Positions 24,691 through 32,540 of a stretch of DNA of 37,071 bases are shown here, one piece after another (the first letter of the stretch is position 1; every line of letters starts with the position of its first letter). The notes beneath the pieces are model-generated. The model was not told the DNA's origin and ran no database searches. It worked only from the letters and a program-made list of their open reading frames with translations. Source of the stretch: Bacillota bacterium (GTDB lineage: Bacteria; Bacillota; UBA4882; UBA8346); assembly GCA_012735315.1 (NCBI GenBank), contig JAAYHS010000146.1:1-37071 (forward strand). Direction: 5' to 3'. The position numbers were made by a program, and so were the translations under genes.

Positions 24691-25791
24691 TCATGATTGC
24701 TCAAGAATACCTCCGCCGTTCAATTGATAAACCGGAACTTGGGCGCAATCGTAACAATAGTTTCCGCCGTTTTTGGCGACAATCCTGGCGGCCGTCACGC
24801 TCTCCCGGCATCCGTCACAAAGAACGCTTCGGTAAATCGGAGCATAATCCGGCAGCGCTATCTTAACCTCTCCAACCATAAACAGCTTGTCAAAAGCGAC
24901 ATTAAGCAGGGCAAAACCGGTTTCAGCCGCCACTTTTTTAAATTCGGCTTGTTCAGGTTCGCCGCCTTCCCTTTGAGTAATTACTTTGTTAAAAATCGCG
25001 TTAAATCGGGAAAACTCCGTATCCAACCGTTCCCGGTAATCGGGCCGAACCGCTATCCTAAGACCGGCGCCGTCCCTTTTGGCGAAGGTAACCGCGGTTT
25101 TGCCCAAATCCCGGTAGATCAAAGCGTTATTACCGAAAGTACAGCCGGAAACATACTGAATGCCGTCGCTGAAGCAATTATTGGTTTCCACGATTGCAAT
25201 CAAATTCTCCAGACCGTCATTAGCGCGTCCAAATCGCTCCATCCCGTATGCTCCGGCGATTACCCCCATCGCCAAACCGGGACAGAAATGTCCGTGGATG
25301 CTCCCGGCGCCCAGCAATAAACTCTCCCGGTCATTCCGGCGAATCGCCTTGATAATTTCCAACCTTGGATTCGCAATTCGTTTCTTTTTATCGACCCGCT
25401 CCCGTTCCGCTTCATCGAGAGCCGGAGCGTAGGGTTTAATGTCCAAAACCGGAGTGCCGTCGATCGCATCCAGCCCTTTAACCCGAAGCCGATTTCCGTC
25501 CCGCTCCAATAATTTGACCGTAGTCACTCCCAAGGCGGCCGGACGGCGGGGGCTTCTCGAGGCGAAAACGCCCGAAACTTCACCGTCATAACGCGGCCCG
25601 ATTAATTGATGGGAATCAGCCCGGTGAAAATGAAAAATCACCGTTAAATATTCATTGGTTTCAATCCGATAAAGGCCTTCGCCATATTCCGGTTTAACCT
25701 CAATCCAGCATTCTTGCACCCGCATTATTCCCGGATCGGCGGGAGCGGTAATACCGCTTTTCACAAAACCAATCGCCGCAAACTCAGCCAA
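24691..25791 (-). CDS. TrmO-like (TsaA) domain fused to FmdE family domain
   Basis: About 366 residues from TTG 25791, chosen because AGGTGA stands five bases before it; GTG 25800 and TTG 25821 are alternatives (numbering below counts from 25821). Residues 12-135 resemble the TsaA/TrmO fold (GVFASRSPRRPAALG, then GLDAIDGTPVLDIKPYAP). Residues 165-320 are FmdE-like: SIHGHFCPGLAMG (His178, Cys180), F-S-D219-G-I-Q and GCTFGNN. A C-terminal zinc-finger pair follows (Cys335/338 and Cys356/359). FmdE was named from formylmethanofuran dehydrogenase operons; its function is unclear. It overlaps the end of the ABC ATPase gene, so it belongs to the importer operon and probably handles the imported metal or cofactor. 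Confidence 0.85.
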   Translation of the reverse strand: MAEFAAIGFVKSGITAPADPGIMRVQECWIEVKPEYGEGLYRIETNEYLTVIFHFHRADSHQLIGPRYDGEVSGVFASRSPRRPAALGVTTVKLLERDGNRLRVKGLDAIDGTPVLDIKPYAPALDEAERERVDKKKRIANPRLEIIKAIRRNDRESLLLGAGSIHGHFCPGLAMGVIAGAYGMERFGRANDGLENLIAIVETNNCFSDGIQYVSGCTFGNNALIYRDLGKTAVTFAKRDGAGLRIAVRPDYRERLDTEFSRFNAIFNKVITQREGGEPEQAEFKKVAAETGFALLNVAFDKLFMVGEVKIALPDYAPIYRSVLCDGCRESVTAARIVAKNGGNYCYDCAQVPVYQLNGGGILEQS

Positions 25792-26560
25792 CTTTTTCAC
25801 CTGCCGCTTCCGCCGACGCAATCAACAACCGGCCGTTTTCCCGAATTATCTTCACTTTGACTCCATATACGCTTTCAATATTTGCTTGACTTAATACTTC
25901 CGGACCCCCGGCGGCGAAAACGGTTCCCTGATGAAGCATTATGATTTTATCGGCATAGCGCGCCGCCAGGTTTAAATCATGAATCGCGACGACCACCGCG
26001 GTTCCTTGACGGGTCTGTTCCTTTAATAATTCCAAGACCTCAAGTTGGTGTTTTATATCCAAATTCGAAGTCGGTTCATCCAATAACAGCAAGGGGGTTT
26101 CCTGGGCCAAAGCCCGCCCAATGATTGCCTTTTGCCGCTGGCCGCCGCTTAAACGGTCCAGATCCCGGAACGCCAAATCTCCCAATCCTAATTGTTTAAT
26201 TATGGCCGCGGTTTTCTTGAGATCAAACTCACTCGGCGTCCAGGAAGCGCGCGGTTTTCTCCCCATTAATACGGTTTCAAACACAGTGGCCGGGAAACCC
26301 CCGCCCTCGCTTTGCGGCACATAAGCGATGATTTGGGCCAACCTCAAACTGCTAAGACTATTGATATTCTTTCCATCAATAAAGATCGACCCGGTTTTCG
26401 GCTTTAAAATACCGTCAATGCACTTTAATAACGTACTCTTACCCGAACCGTTGGGGCCTACCACCGCCACAAAATCACCGCCGGCCGCTTCAAAACCGAC
26501 ATCATTCAATACCGGCTTATTCCAATAAGCAAATCCGAGCTTAACCACGTTCAGCTTCAA
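25784..26560 (-). CDS. Fec/Btu-type ABC importer, ATPase subunit
   Basis: A 258-residue ABC ATPase of the iron-siderophore/cobalamin class: Walker A GPNGSGKS (35-42), Q-loop VPQS, signature LSGGQRQK, Walker B LLLLDEPTSNLD, and switch histidine in AIHDLNLA. Start TTG at 26560, seven bases after AAGGAGG. One base separates it from the permease gene and it overlaps the FmdE gene, so the four genes form one operon. Substrate is likely a metal chelate; FmdE suggests a metal such as molybdate or tungstate chelate, cobalt/cobalamin or iron, without proof. Confidence 0.93.
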   Translation of the reverse strand: MKLNVVKLGFAYWNKPVLNDVGFEAAGGDFVAVVGPNGSGKSTLLKCIDGILKPKTGSIFIDGKNINSLSSLRLAQIIAYVPQSEGGGFPATVFETVLMGRKPRASWTPSEFDLKKTAAIIKQLGLGDLAFRDLDRLSGGQRQKAIIGRALAQETPLLLLDEPTSNLDIKHQLEVLELLKEQTRQGTAVVVAIHDLNLAARYADKIIMLHQGTVFAAGGPEVLSQANIESVYGVKVKIIRENGRLLIASAEAAGEKVG

Positions 26561-26561
26561 A

Positions 26562-27620
26562 TCAGTTCCTCCTTGAACCCTTAATCAATAAAAAAAGAAA
26601 TAAAGGTCCCCCCAAAAAAGAGGTGAGAATCCCCACCGGCAACACCACCGGGGCGATAATGGTCCTGGCCGCCGTATCGGCGGCCAATAAAAAGAACCCG
26701 CCGAATAGCGCGGTTACGGGTATTAAAAAGCGTTGATTACTCCCAATCGACCGGCGGACGATATGGGGAACAACCAACCCGACAAAGGCGATAATTCCAA
26801 AGAACGACACCACCAAAGCCGTAGCCATGGAAGCTATTACCATCCCCTCAATTCGAAGCCGGTCAGTGTTAATCCCCAGGCTTTTCGCGGTTTCGTCGCC
26901 GGCGTCCAAAGCGTTATAACGCCAACTGTTCCGCATAAAATAAAGCAAAGCCGGGATTGCCGCCCACGCCAGGATTAAAAAATCCCGCCAGGATGACCGT
27001 CCCAGATCCCCGAAAGTCCAAAAAACAACCGACGCCAACTGCAGCTCGTCGGCAAAATACTCCAACGCCGTAATCGAAGCGTTAAATAACGACCCCACCA
27101 CGATTCCGGTTAAAACCATAGTCTGCGGGGTAGCCCCGCGATAACGGGCCATTAATAATACCATCCCGGTCGCGCTTAAACTCCATAAAAAAGCCGAGCC
27201 GGAAACTAAATATGGATTATTCAGGATAACCGCATCGGTAACACTACTCTGCACGCTCCCGGCATCTAACGCGATAATGGCGAAAGCAGCCCCAAATGCC
27301 GCGGCTTGGGAAATACCCAATGTAAAGGGGGATCCCAGCGGGTTCCTTAAAATACTCTGCATCGCCGCTCCGGAAACAGCCAGTGCGCAGCCGGCCAAGG
27401 CCGCCGCCAACACGCGCGGCGCCCGGATACTCCAAATAATCCTGGCATACACCTTATTAGAACCGCCCAAAAGCGCCGCCAATACGTCCCAAAGGGGAAT
27501 CCGGCTGGAACCAAGGGAGATTCCAATCACGATAAACGCCGCCAGGAGAATAACGGTAGTTCCCAGAAAAAAACGACGCTTCCGCAAATAGATTCGATAC
27601 TCGGCTAAAATTTGGTCCAT
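26562..27620 (-). CDS. FecCD-family ABC importer permease
   Basis: A 352-residue permease with about ten membrane helices, typical of FecCD/BtuC. Visible family segments: RAPRVLAAALAGCALAVSGA (66-85), the GNPLGSPFTLGISQAAAFGA-like stretch at about 92-111 (here RNPLGSP), and GFVGLVVPHIVRR-like (IAFVGLVVPHIVRRSIG) near residue 282, the loop that contacts the ATPase. A single permease gene implies a homodimer. It stops one base before the ATPase start. Confidence 0.95.
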   Translation of the reverse strand: MDQILAEYRIYLRKRRFFLGTTVILLAAFIVIGISLGSSRIPLWDVLAALLGGSNKVYARIIWSIRAPRVLAAALAGCALAVSGAAMQSILRNPLGSPFTLGISQAAAFGAAFAIIALDAGSVQSSVTDAVILNNPYLVSGSAFLWSLSATGMVLLMARYRGATPQTMVLTGIVVGSLFNASITALEYFADELQLASVVFWTFGDLGRSSWRDFLILAWAAIPALLYFMRNSWRYNALDAGDETAKSLGINTDRLRIEGMVIASMATALVVSFFGIIAFVGLVVPHIVRRSIGSNQRFLIPVTALFGGFFLLAADTAARTIIAPVVLPVGILTSFLGGPLFLFLLIKGSRRN

Positions 27621-27630
27621 GACTGTGACT

Positions 27631-28707
27631 TCACCTTAGTTTGAGTTTACGAAATCCGCCATACAGCTTTTGCATATCGGAGTAGACGCCTTTGCCTACA
27701 AAAAAGCCGTAAATCCGGTCCGCTGTTTTCGCGGGGTCGATGTCTTTAAATTGATCGGGGTATAAAACCTTACCCACATAATAAGCGTTCGCCAATACGG
27801 TCTCAAAATTAGTGGTATAATAATTATAAGGCAATACCATATACAGTTCATTGTTTTTAACGGCTTTCAATGTTTCCGCCAGTACCGAACCGGGGGCCAA
27901 TTCATTGACGACCTGATTATAGCCGCTGCTATCAATGAAGATTTTATCGGGATTCCATTGGATTAATTGTTCTTTATCGATATACGCGTGTTCAAGGCCG
28001 ATCCCGGACCCCACATTCGTTGCCTTGACATACATAAAGGGCGCGTATAAAGGCTCGGTCGAAGTAATTCCATGGGAACCCCGGTGGGCGACCCCACCCA
28101 CGTATACTTTTTCAGTGTTCGGAACCCGGTTGGTTCGCCGCTCCAAATCCTGAATAGCAGCTTCAATATAAGCAATCAGCTTATCAGCGCGGGCTTGTTT
28201 GTTCAATACCTCGGCGATTAAATGCAGCGCTTTAAAAAAAGTCGCTTTTTGATTAGCCAAGTCGCCATAATTCAAAACCACCACCGGAATTCCGGTTCGG
28301 CGCTGCAAAGAATCGGCGTATCCGGCATTGGTATATGTCCAGAAAATAACATCCGGTTTCCGGGCGACAATTAATTCCGGGTCGCCGCCATGGGCGGGGC
28401 CGATTGAAGGAAGTTTAGCCAGTTCGGGGTGGGCCATAAGATAAGGTTTAGTAAGTCCTCTTTGTTCGATGTCCTCCACCCCGGCCACCATTTCGACGGC
28501 ATCCAAATAAACCAGAAGCCGAAGAGCCCCGGCCCCAATCCCCACCACTCGATTAATTACGGAAGGCAAAACCACTCTCCGGCCCGCCATGTCGATAACC
28601 GCTTTTACGCCGGATTGCGCCAACCCGGCGGCAGGGTTTAAAGATAACATCATGATCAATATCGTAAAAAACAAAGCAAAGCAAGTTTTAGACCTCAAGA
28701 GGACCAT
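27631..28707 (-). CDS. ABC importer substrate-binding protein (TroA/BtuF fold)
   Basis: A 358-residue periplasmic-binding protein of the iron-chelate/cobalamin class: VKAVIDMAGRRVVLP near the start, then RVVGIGAGALRLLVYL, PELIVARKPDVIFW and the C-terminal NNELYMVLPYNYYTTNFETV, which recalls methanogen-type binding proteins. Residues 8-31 form a signal peptide (ALFFTILIMMLSLNPAAGLA) but no lipobox cysteine follows, so it would not be lipid-anchored, which is unusual in a Gram-positive with one membrane. The ATG stands right against AAAGGG; TTG four codons later has better spacing. First gene of the importer operon. Confidence 0.92.
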   Translation of the reverse strand: MVLLRSKTCFALFFTILIMMLSLNPAAGLAQSGVKAVIDMAGRRVVLPSVINRVVGIGAGALRLLVYLDAVEMVAGVEDIEQRGLTKPYLMAHPELAKLPSIGPAHGGDPELIVARKPDVIFWTYTNAGYADSLQRRTGIPVVVLNYGDLANQKATFFKALHLIAEVLNKQARADKLIAYIEAAIQDLERRTNRVPNTEKVYVGGVAHRGSHGITSTEPLYAPFMYVKATNVGSGIGLEHAYIDKEQLIQWNPDKIFIDSSGYNQVVNELAPGSVLAETLKAVKNNELYMVLPYNYYTTNFETVLANAYYVGKVLYPDQFKDIDPAKTADRIYGFFVGKGVYSDMQKLYGGFRKLKLR

Positions 28708-28748
28708 CCCTTTTTATCACTCTTATCTCTTCGTGTTACAAATATTAT

Positions 28749-28795
28749 ATTCGTAATACGAATGATATTATATCTAACTTTTCCCTATTAGGCAA
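28749..28795 (-). promoter_or_regulatory. Importer promoter with 7-1-7 palindromic operator
   Basis: TTGCCT (28795-28790), 17-base spacer and TATAAT (28772-28767) form a strong promoter. Three bases behind the -10, across the predicted start of transcription, lies ATTCGTAATACGAAT (28749-28763), a perfect palindrome of seven-base arms around one A, flanked by ATAT on both sides. It does not look like a Fur, MntR or NikR site. Typical place for a repressor. Confidence 0.75.
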
Positions 28796-28847
28796 CCTTT
28801 TCTAGTAAAATTCACATTTTAGTAAGATTATAGATTCAAATCGCGCC

Positions 28848-28880
28848 AAAATAAGAATAACCGGTTTGCTAAAGCCGGTT
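28848..28880 (-). terminator. Probable terminator of fur/feo-methyltransferase transcript
   Basis: Nine-base-pair stem (AACCGGCTT and complement, loop of four) followed on the minus strand by ATTCTTATTTT; about 100 bases after the methyltransferase stop. Imperfect U-run. Confidence 0.6.
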
Positions 28881-28982
28881 AATAGACTATAAATCAGATT
28901 TCATATTCTCTAAAGTTGAGTCCGAAAATTTGTTTTAACTAGTCCTTGCTCGTAAAATATCGGTAAACTTGTGTCAAACCTC

Positions 28983-29612
28983 TTATTTAATCGCCCTGAC
29001 AACCACAAACGAGCCTTCGCCATAACCTTCCTTAATCGGCTCAATTTCTTTAATTTCGTCTAGACCATGAAAAATCGTCTGCGAATAACTAAAGTCGTGA
29101 AAACCGGCTTGGCGTAAGTTTGCGGTTACTTCTCCCACCGTCCGGAAAGTGGCCGAACGGTAAAAATCACTTTCATCCTTATGCTGCTGATATATTTTTC
29201 CGATCGGGCTTTCCTTGTCAATGAAACCGACGATAAAAACAGCGCCGGATTTTAATACCCGGTATGCTTCTTGAAAAGATTTTTTAAGGTCGTCGACAAA
29301 ACAAACCGTGGTTACCATTAAAGCCAAATCAAATTGGCAATCGTTGAAAGGAAGTTTTTCAGCGATCCCGTCGACCACTTCAAGCCCTCTTGTAGCGGCG
29401 ATTTCTCTCATTTTTGCCGAGGGATCCACCCCGATTTTAATCCCCAAAGGCGCCGCGAACCGGCCGCTGCCGATCCCGATTTCCAAAGCATTATTAAACT
29501 CCGGCAACTGTTTTTTGATTGCAAAAAGTTCCGATTCAAACACCGGTTTATACTGATCGAACCATGCCTCGTACCGGTCATAGTAATTATCGAAAGGTTC
29601 GGTTTTCGCCAT
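28983..29612 (-). CDS. Class I SAM-dependent methyltransferase
   Basis: About 209 residues beginning MAKTEPFDNYYDRYEAWFDQ. Motif I is ALEIGIGSGRFAAPLG, followed by GVDPSAKM (acidic loop) and LPFNDCQFDLALMVTTVCFV, characteristic of the Methyltransf_11 family (UbiE-like). Substrate unknown; such proteins frequently sit next to metal or metalloid genes. Start at 29612 lies 12 bases after the feoB stop; GGGAGGT is rather distant (about 13 bases) inside the end of feoB. An in-frame extension to 29702 would lie wholly within feoB and is not credible. Likely cotranscribed with feoAB. Confidence 0.87.
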   Translation of the reverse strand: MAKTEPFDNYYDRYEAWFDQYKPVFESELFAIKKQLPEFNNALEIGIGSGRFAAPLGIKIGVDPSAKMREIAATRGLEVVDGIAEKLPFNDCQFDLALMVTTVCFVDDLKKSFQEAYRVLKSGAVFIVGFIDKESPIGKIYQQHKDESDFYRSATFRTVGEVTANLRQAGFHDFSYSQTIFHGLDEIKEIEPIKEGYGEGSFVVVRAIK

Positions 29613-29623
29613 TTTAAAATGCG

Positions 29624-31471
29624 TTACCTCCCTAAAGTCAAGTCGTTTCCGGCATCGCTTTTTCGCTTTAATTTTATCACCCTGGGCGCGACGGACAAAC
29701 AAAACACGATCAGTATAATTTCAAAAAGAATTAATAATAACGGTCCCGCATCTTCCGCTCCAAACAATCTCCCGGCCAAATTTAACCCGCCGCCCACAAT
29801 CAAGGTGGTGATCGCCATAATCGCCATTGCTTTAACGGTGTCCCCTATTCCCAACTCCTTTAGTAAAACCGTAAAAGTAGCCACGCACGGAAAATAAAGC
29901 GTTAAGACTAAAACGGCGACGACCGTTTGAAAAGCGGACAAACCGATCGGTTCCAAAAGCGCAACCGCCGCGTCCTTTCTTAAAGCGCCGATTATTAACG
30001 CGGCCACCGTCTCCTGGGGAAGACCGAAGACGCCTTTAATAATAGGCGAAAACAAATCCCCAATCCAAACGATGACCCCCGCGCTATGCAAAAGATTAAC
30101 AAAAAGAATGCCTCCCAACACATAGGGGATAGCCTCTTTCAGAAAACAGGAAACGCGCATCGTCAACTTTTTCAGTTGCAAAGTAAAATCGGGCAGGCGA
30201 TAGGGCGGAATTTCCATCAACAGCGTGGGCGTGCTGCCACCCACCATTCTTTTTAAAACCATTCCCAATACGACCCAAACCGCAAATAAAGTGAGGAAAG
30301 TAAAAGCGAGATAAATACTCCCCCAGGCGCCGACCGCTTTAATGATTAAGGCGGTCTGGGCCATACACGGAATGGCGACGCAGGTCATAATCGCCGTAAT
30401 AAACCGTTCCCTCCGGGTTTCCAGATTCCTGACCGCCAAAACCCCCGGCACGTTACAACCGCACGCCAGCAGCATCGGAATCACCGAATAGCCATGCAAG
30501 CCGAATTTGTGAAGCAGCCGATCAAGAATAACCGCAACCCGCGGCAAATAACCCAAATCTTCCAAAAACCCGAAAAAGGCATAAAAAAGAATGATATAAG
30601 GAAAGACAATCCCAAAGGCCACAAAGACCCCGGTGGTCAACACGCCCATAGCCCCTTCAAAATCGATGCCGCCGGCGTTAATCTCGCCCAGCAGCAGTGA
30701 ATGAATCAATCCTTTACCGCCCAGTAAACCGCTGAAATTGATCAGCAACGGCGCGTAAAATGCCTCGAAGAGTCCGGTGGTGAAATCGGTTATCAGCTCT
30801 CCAACGGAAACGATAATCTTAAAGACCAAAAACAACACGGCGACTGCCAGCGCCGGACCAAACCAGGGATGAATCGCCAAATCCTGCAAAGTTTCCATAA
30901 AAGTATGGCGGCGGCGGGACAGATTTAGAACTTCGGTCACAATCCGTCCGATCGTTTCCCATCTCTGCTCCGGCGACATTTTGGGCGGCATAACGGGGTT
31001 CGCCTCCGGGATTTTCGCTTGAACCGCCTTTAGTCCTTCACCGGTAACCCCGTTGGTCGGTATTACCGGAATCTTTAAAAACGCCTCCAACTTTTTATAA
31101 TCAATCTTAATTCCCTTATGGGCGGCGTCGTCCCACATATTTAAAACCAAGATCATCGGTTTCCCAAATTCCATTAATTGCAGGGTCAAATTGAGATTCC
31201 GTTCCAGATTGGTGGCGTCAACCACATTAACCAACACATCCCCGGATTTAATCATTTCCACCGCTACTTTTTCCGCCTCGGCTTTGGGGTCTAATTGATA
31301 AGCGCCCGGAACGTCAATCACATCATACCTTTGGCCTTCGTATATCATTTGTCCCTTGGTATATTGGACCGTCGTTCCCGGGTAATTGGAGGTGGTGACC
31401 CTAATTCCGGTCAAATGACTAAAAATGGCGCTTTTACCCACGTTCGGATTTCCGATCAACAAGATATTCAC
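29624..31471 (-). CDS. feoB: Ferrous iron transporter FeoB
   Basis: A 615-residue Fe(II) transporter: GTPase domain (1-165) with GNPNVGKS (7-14), DVPG (G3), N-M-W-D (G4), a helical insert, then about ten membrane segments with two Gate domains (FGIVFPYIILFYAFFGFLED, LGYLPRVA; CGCNVPGV) and LYFPCVATF. Shorter than the 750-residue E. coli type, as usual in clostridia. The start overlaps feoA by four bases (ATGA). A second, longer-type FeoB lies at the right edge. Confidence 0.96.
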   Translation of the reverse strand: MNILLIGNPNVGKSAIFSHLTGIRVTTSNYPGTTVQYTKGQMIYEGQRYDVIDVPGAYQLDPKAEAEKVAVEMIKSGDVLVNVVDATNLERNLNLTLQLMEFGKPMILVLNMWDDAAHKGIKIDYKKLEAFLKIPVIPTNGVTGEGLKAVQAKIPEANPVMPPKMSPEQRWETIGRIVTEVLNLSRRRHTFMETLQDLAIHPWFGPALAVAVLFLVFKIIVSVGELITDFTTGLFEAFYAPLLINFSGLLGGKGLIHSLLLGEINAGGIDFEGAMGVLTTGVFVAFGIVFPYIILFYAFFGFLEDLGYLPRVAVILDRLLHKFGLHGYSVIPMLLACGCNVPGVLAVRNLETRRERFITAIMTCVAIPCMAQTALIIKAVGAWGSIYLAFTFLTLFAVWVVLGMVLKRMVGGSTPTLLMEIPPYRLPDFTLQLKKLTMRVSCFLKEAIPYVLGGILFVNLLHSAGVIVWIGDLFSPIIKGVFGLPQETVAALIIGALRKDAAVALLEPIGLSAFQTVVAVLVLTLYFPCVATFTVLLKELGIGDTVKAMAIMAITTLIVGGGLNLAGRLFGAEDAGPLLLILFEIILIVFCLSVAPRVIKLKRKSDAGNDLTLGR

Positions 31472-31716
31472 GAAGGATCAACCTCCACTAAGATTCGCGA
31501 AGCCATGCCGAACCCGATCGCCACATCCGTATTCCCGATGGAAACAATGACCGGCCCGCCCGTGAAAAACCCGCTCTTTTTTTTGATTTTGGATCCCATT
31601 CTCACACCCAACGCCTCCAGCCTGGCGCGCATTCCCTTGCCTCCGCCAATCTCCAGGATTACCCCGGATTGGCCGTTTTTCATCGAACTAAGTACAGCTC
31701 TTCGCTTTGAAAGCAA
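31468..31716 (-). CDS. feoA: FeoA family protein
   Basis: An 82-residue SH3-like cytosolic partner of FeoB: GKGMRARLEALGVRMGSKI and G-x-V-I-V-S-I-G-N-T-D-V-A-I-G are the family pattern. The feoB start overlaps its end by four bases. Ribosome binding site GGAGG lies in the gap behind fur, and a Fur box sits 24 bases upstream of its start codon. Confidence 0.93.
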   Translation of the reverse strand: MLSKRRAVLSSMKNGQSGVILEIGGGKGMRARLEALGVRMGSKIKKKSGFFTGGPVIVSIGNTDVAIGFGMASRILVEVDPS

Positions 31717-31739
31717 AACTATTACCCTCCAGTAATTAT

Positions 31740-31758
31740 GAAATTGAGAATCATTATC
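31740..31758 (-). promoter_or_regulatory. Fur box upstream of feoAB
   Basis: Matches 16 of 19 positions of GATAATGATAATCATTATC (plus strand GAAATTGAGAATCATTATC). It lies between fur and feoA; with Fe(II)-Fur bound, feoAB would be off. Confidence 0.92.
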
Positions 31759-31778
31759 ATTTATTTATTAATAAAATT

Positions 31779-32240
31779 TTAGCGTTGATCAACCGAATCA
31801 GAATTATTATCACATTCACGGCAAATTCCATATAATTCCATTTGATGATAGATAACGGAAAAACCATGATCTCGAGCCAATTTTTCTTGTAATTCTTCGA
31901 TTTCCGGTTCAACTACTTCGATAATTTTCCCGCAGCGCATACAGACCAAGTGGTCATGATGATCATGATTGAAAAGATGTTCATAACGGACGATACCGTC
32001 GCTTAAACGCAATTCAATAGCCAATCCGCATTCGCACAATAACTTTAAGGTGCGATATACCGTAGCCAAACCAATTGCGGGATAATCTTGTTTCAAGGTA
32101 TCATAAAGTTCTTCCGTGGAAACGTGATGCTCGGAATTTAAAAAAGCGTTGAGGATAATCTTGCGTTGGCTGGTGAGTTTTTGACCTTTATTATTCAAAT
32201 GATTAATGAAAATGTCCAACTCTTTCTCGGTCCAAACCAA
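31779..32240 (-). CDS. fur: Ferric uptake regulator Fur
   Basis: A 153-residue metal-dependent repressor. Winged-helix N-terminus (LTSQRKIILNAFL; recognition helix GLATVYRTLKLL), then the metal-sensing dimer domain: H-D-H-H-D-H-L-V-C-M-R-C-G-K and C-terminal C-R-E-C, which form the structural zinc site CxxC pairs. Two Fur boxes frame the gene, so it controls itself and feoAB. PerR or Zur are alternatives of the same fold; the classical Fur boxes and feo context favour Fur. Confidence 0.95.
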   Translation of the reverse strand: MVWTEKELDIFINHLNNKGQKLTSQRKIILNAFLNSEHHVSTEELYDTLKQDYPAIGLATVYRTLKLLCECGLAIELRLSDGIVRYEHLFNHDHHDHLVCMRCGKIIEVVEPEIEELQEKLARDHGFSVIYHQMELYGICRECDNNSDSVDQR

Positions 32241-32257
32241 AACGATCCCAACTTTCT

Positions 32258-32276
32258 GAAATTGAAAATCATTATC
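32258..32276 (-). promoter_or_regulatory. Fur box upstream of fur
   Basis: Plus strand GAAATTGAAAATCATTATC, again 16 of 19 to the consensus, 18 bases upstream of the fur start. Suggests autoregulation. It might also affect the divergent ABC exporter, though 265 bases away from it. Confidence 0.9.
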
Positions 32277-32540
32277 ATTTTAATTGTAACACTTTATGAT
32301 TGAGTGTCAATAAAGAAAAAGACCGGAGCCGTAATTAAATCTTCCTGAAAGATTACAATTTTGGAAAACTTTCAGTAACTAACAGGATTTCTCTTAAAAG
32401 TTACGAATTTTATATAATTTGTCCATCGAAATGTTAAGCGCTCGCTGTAGCGCGCTACCTTCATTTTTTCATTATTTACTTGGATCAACCTGAAGCAAAC
32501 AAGGTTGATTGCATCTTATGGCCTATCAAGGGGTGTCAAA

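Noticed and set aside
24697-25320. Plus-strand frame of 207 codons
   Set aside because: Antisense to the FmdE fusion gene, which has all family motifs.
29613-29702. N-terminal extension of the methyltransferase
   Set aside because: It would lie inside feoB and is basic, unlike the family; MAKTEPF at 29612 matches a usual start.
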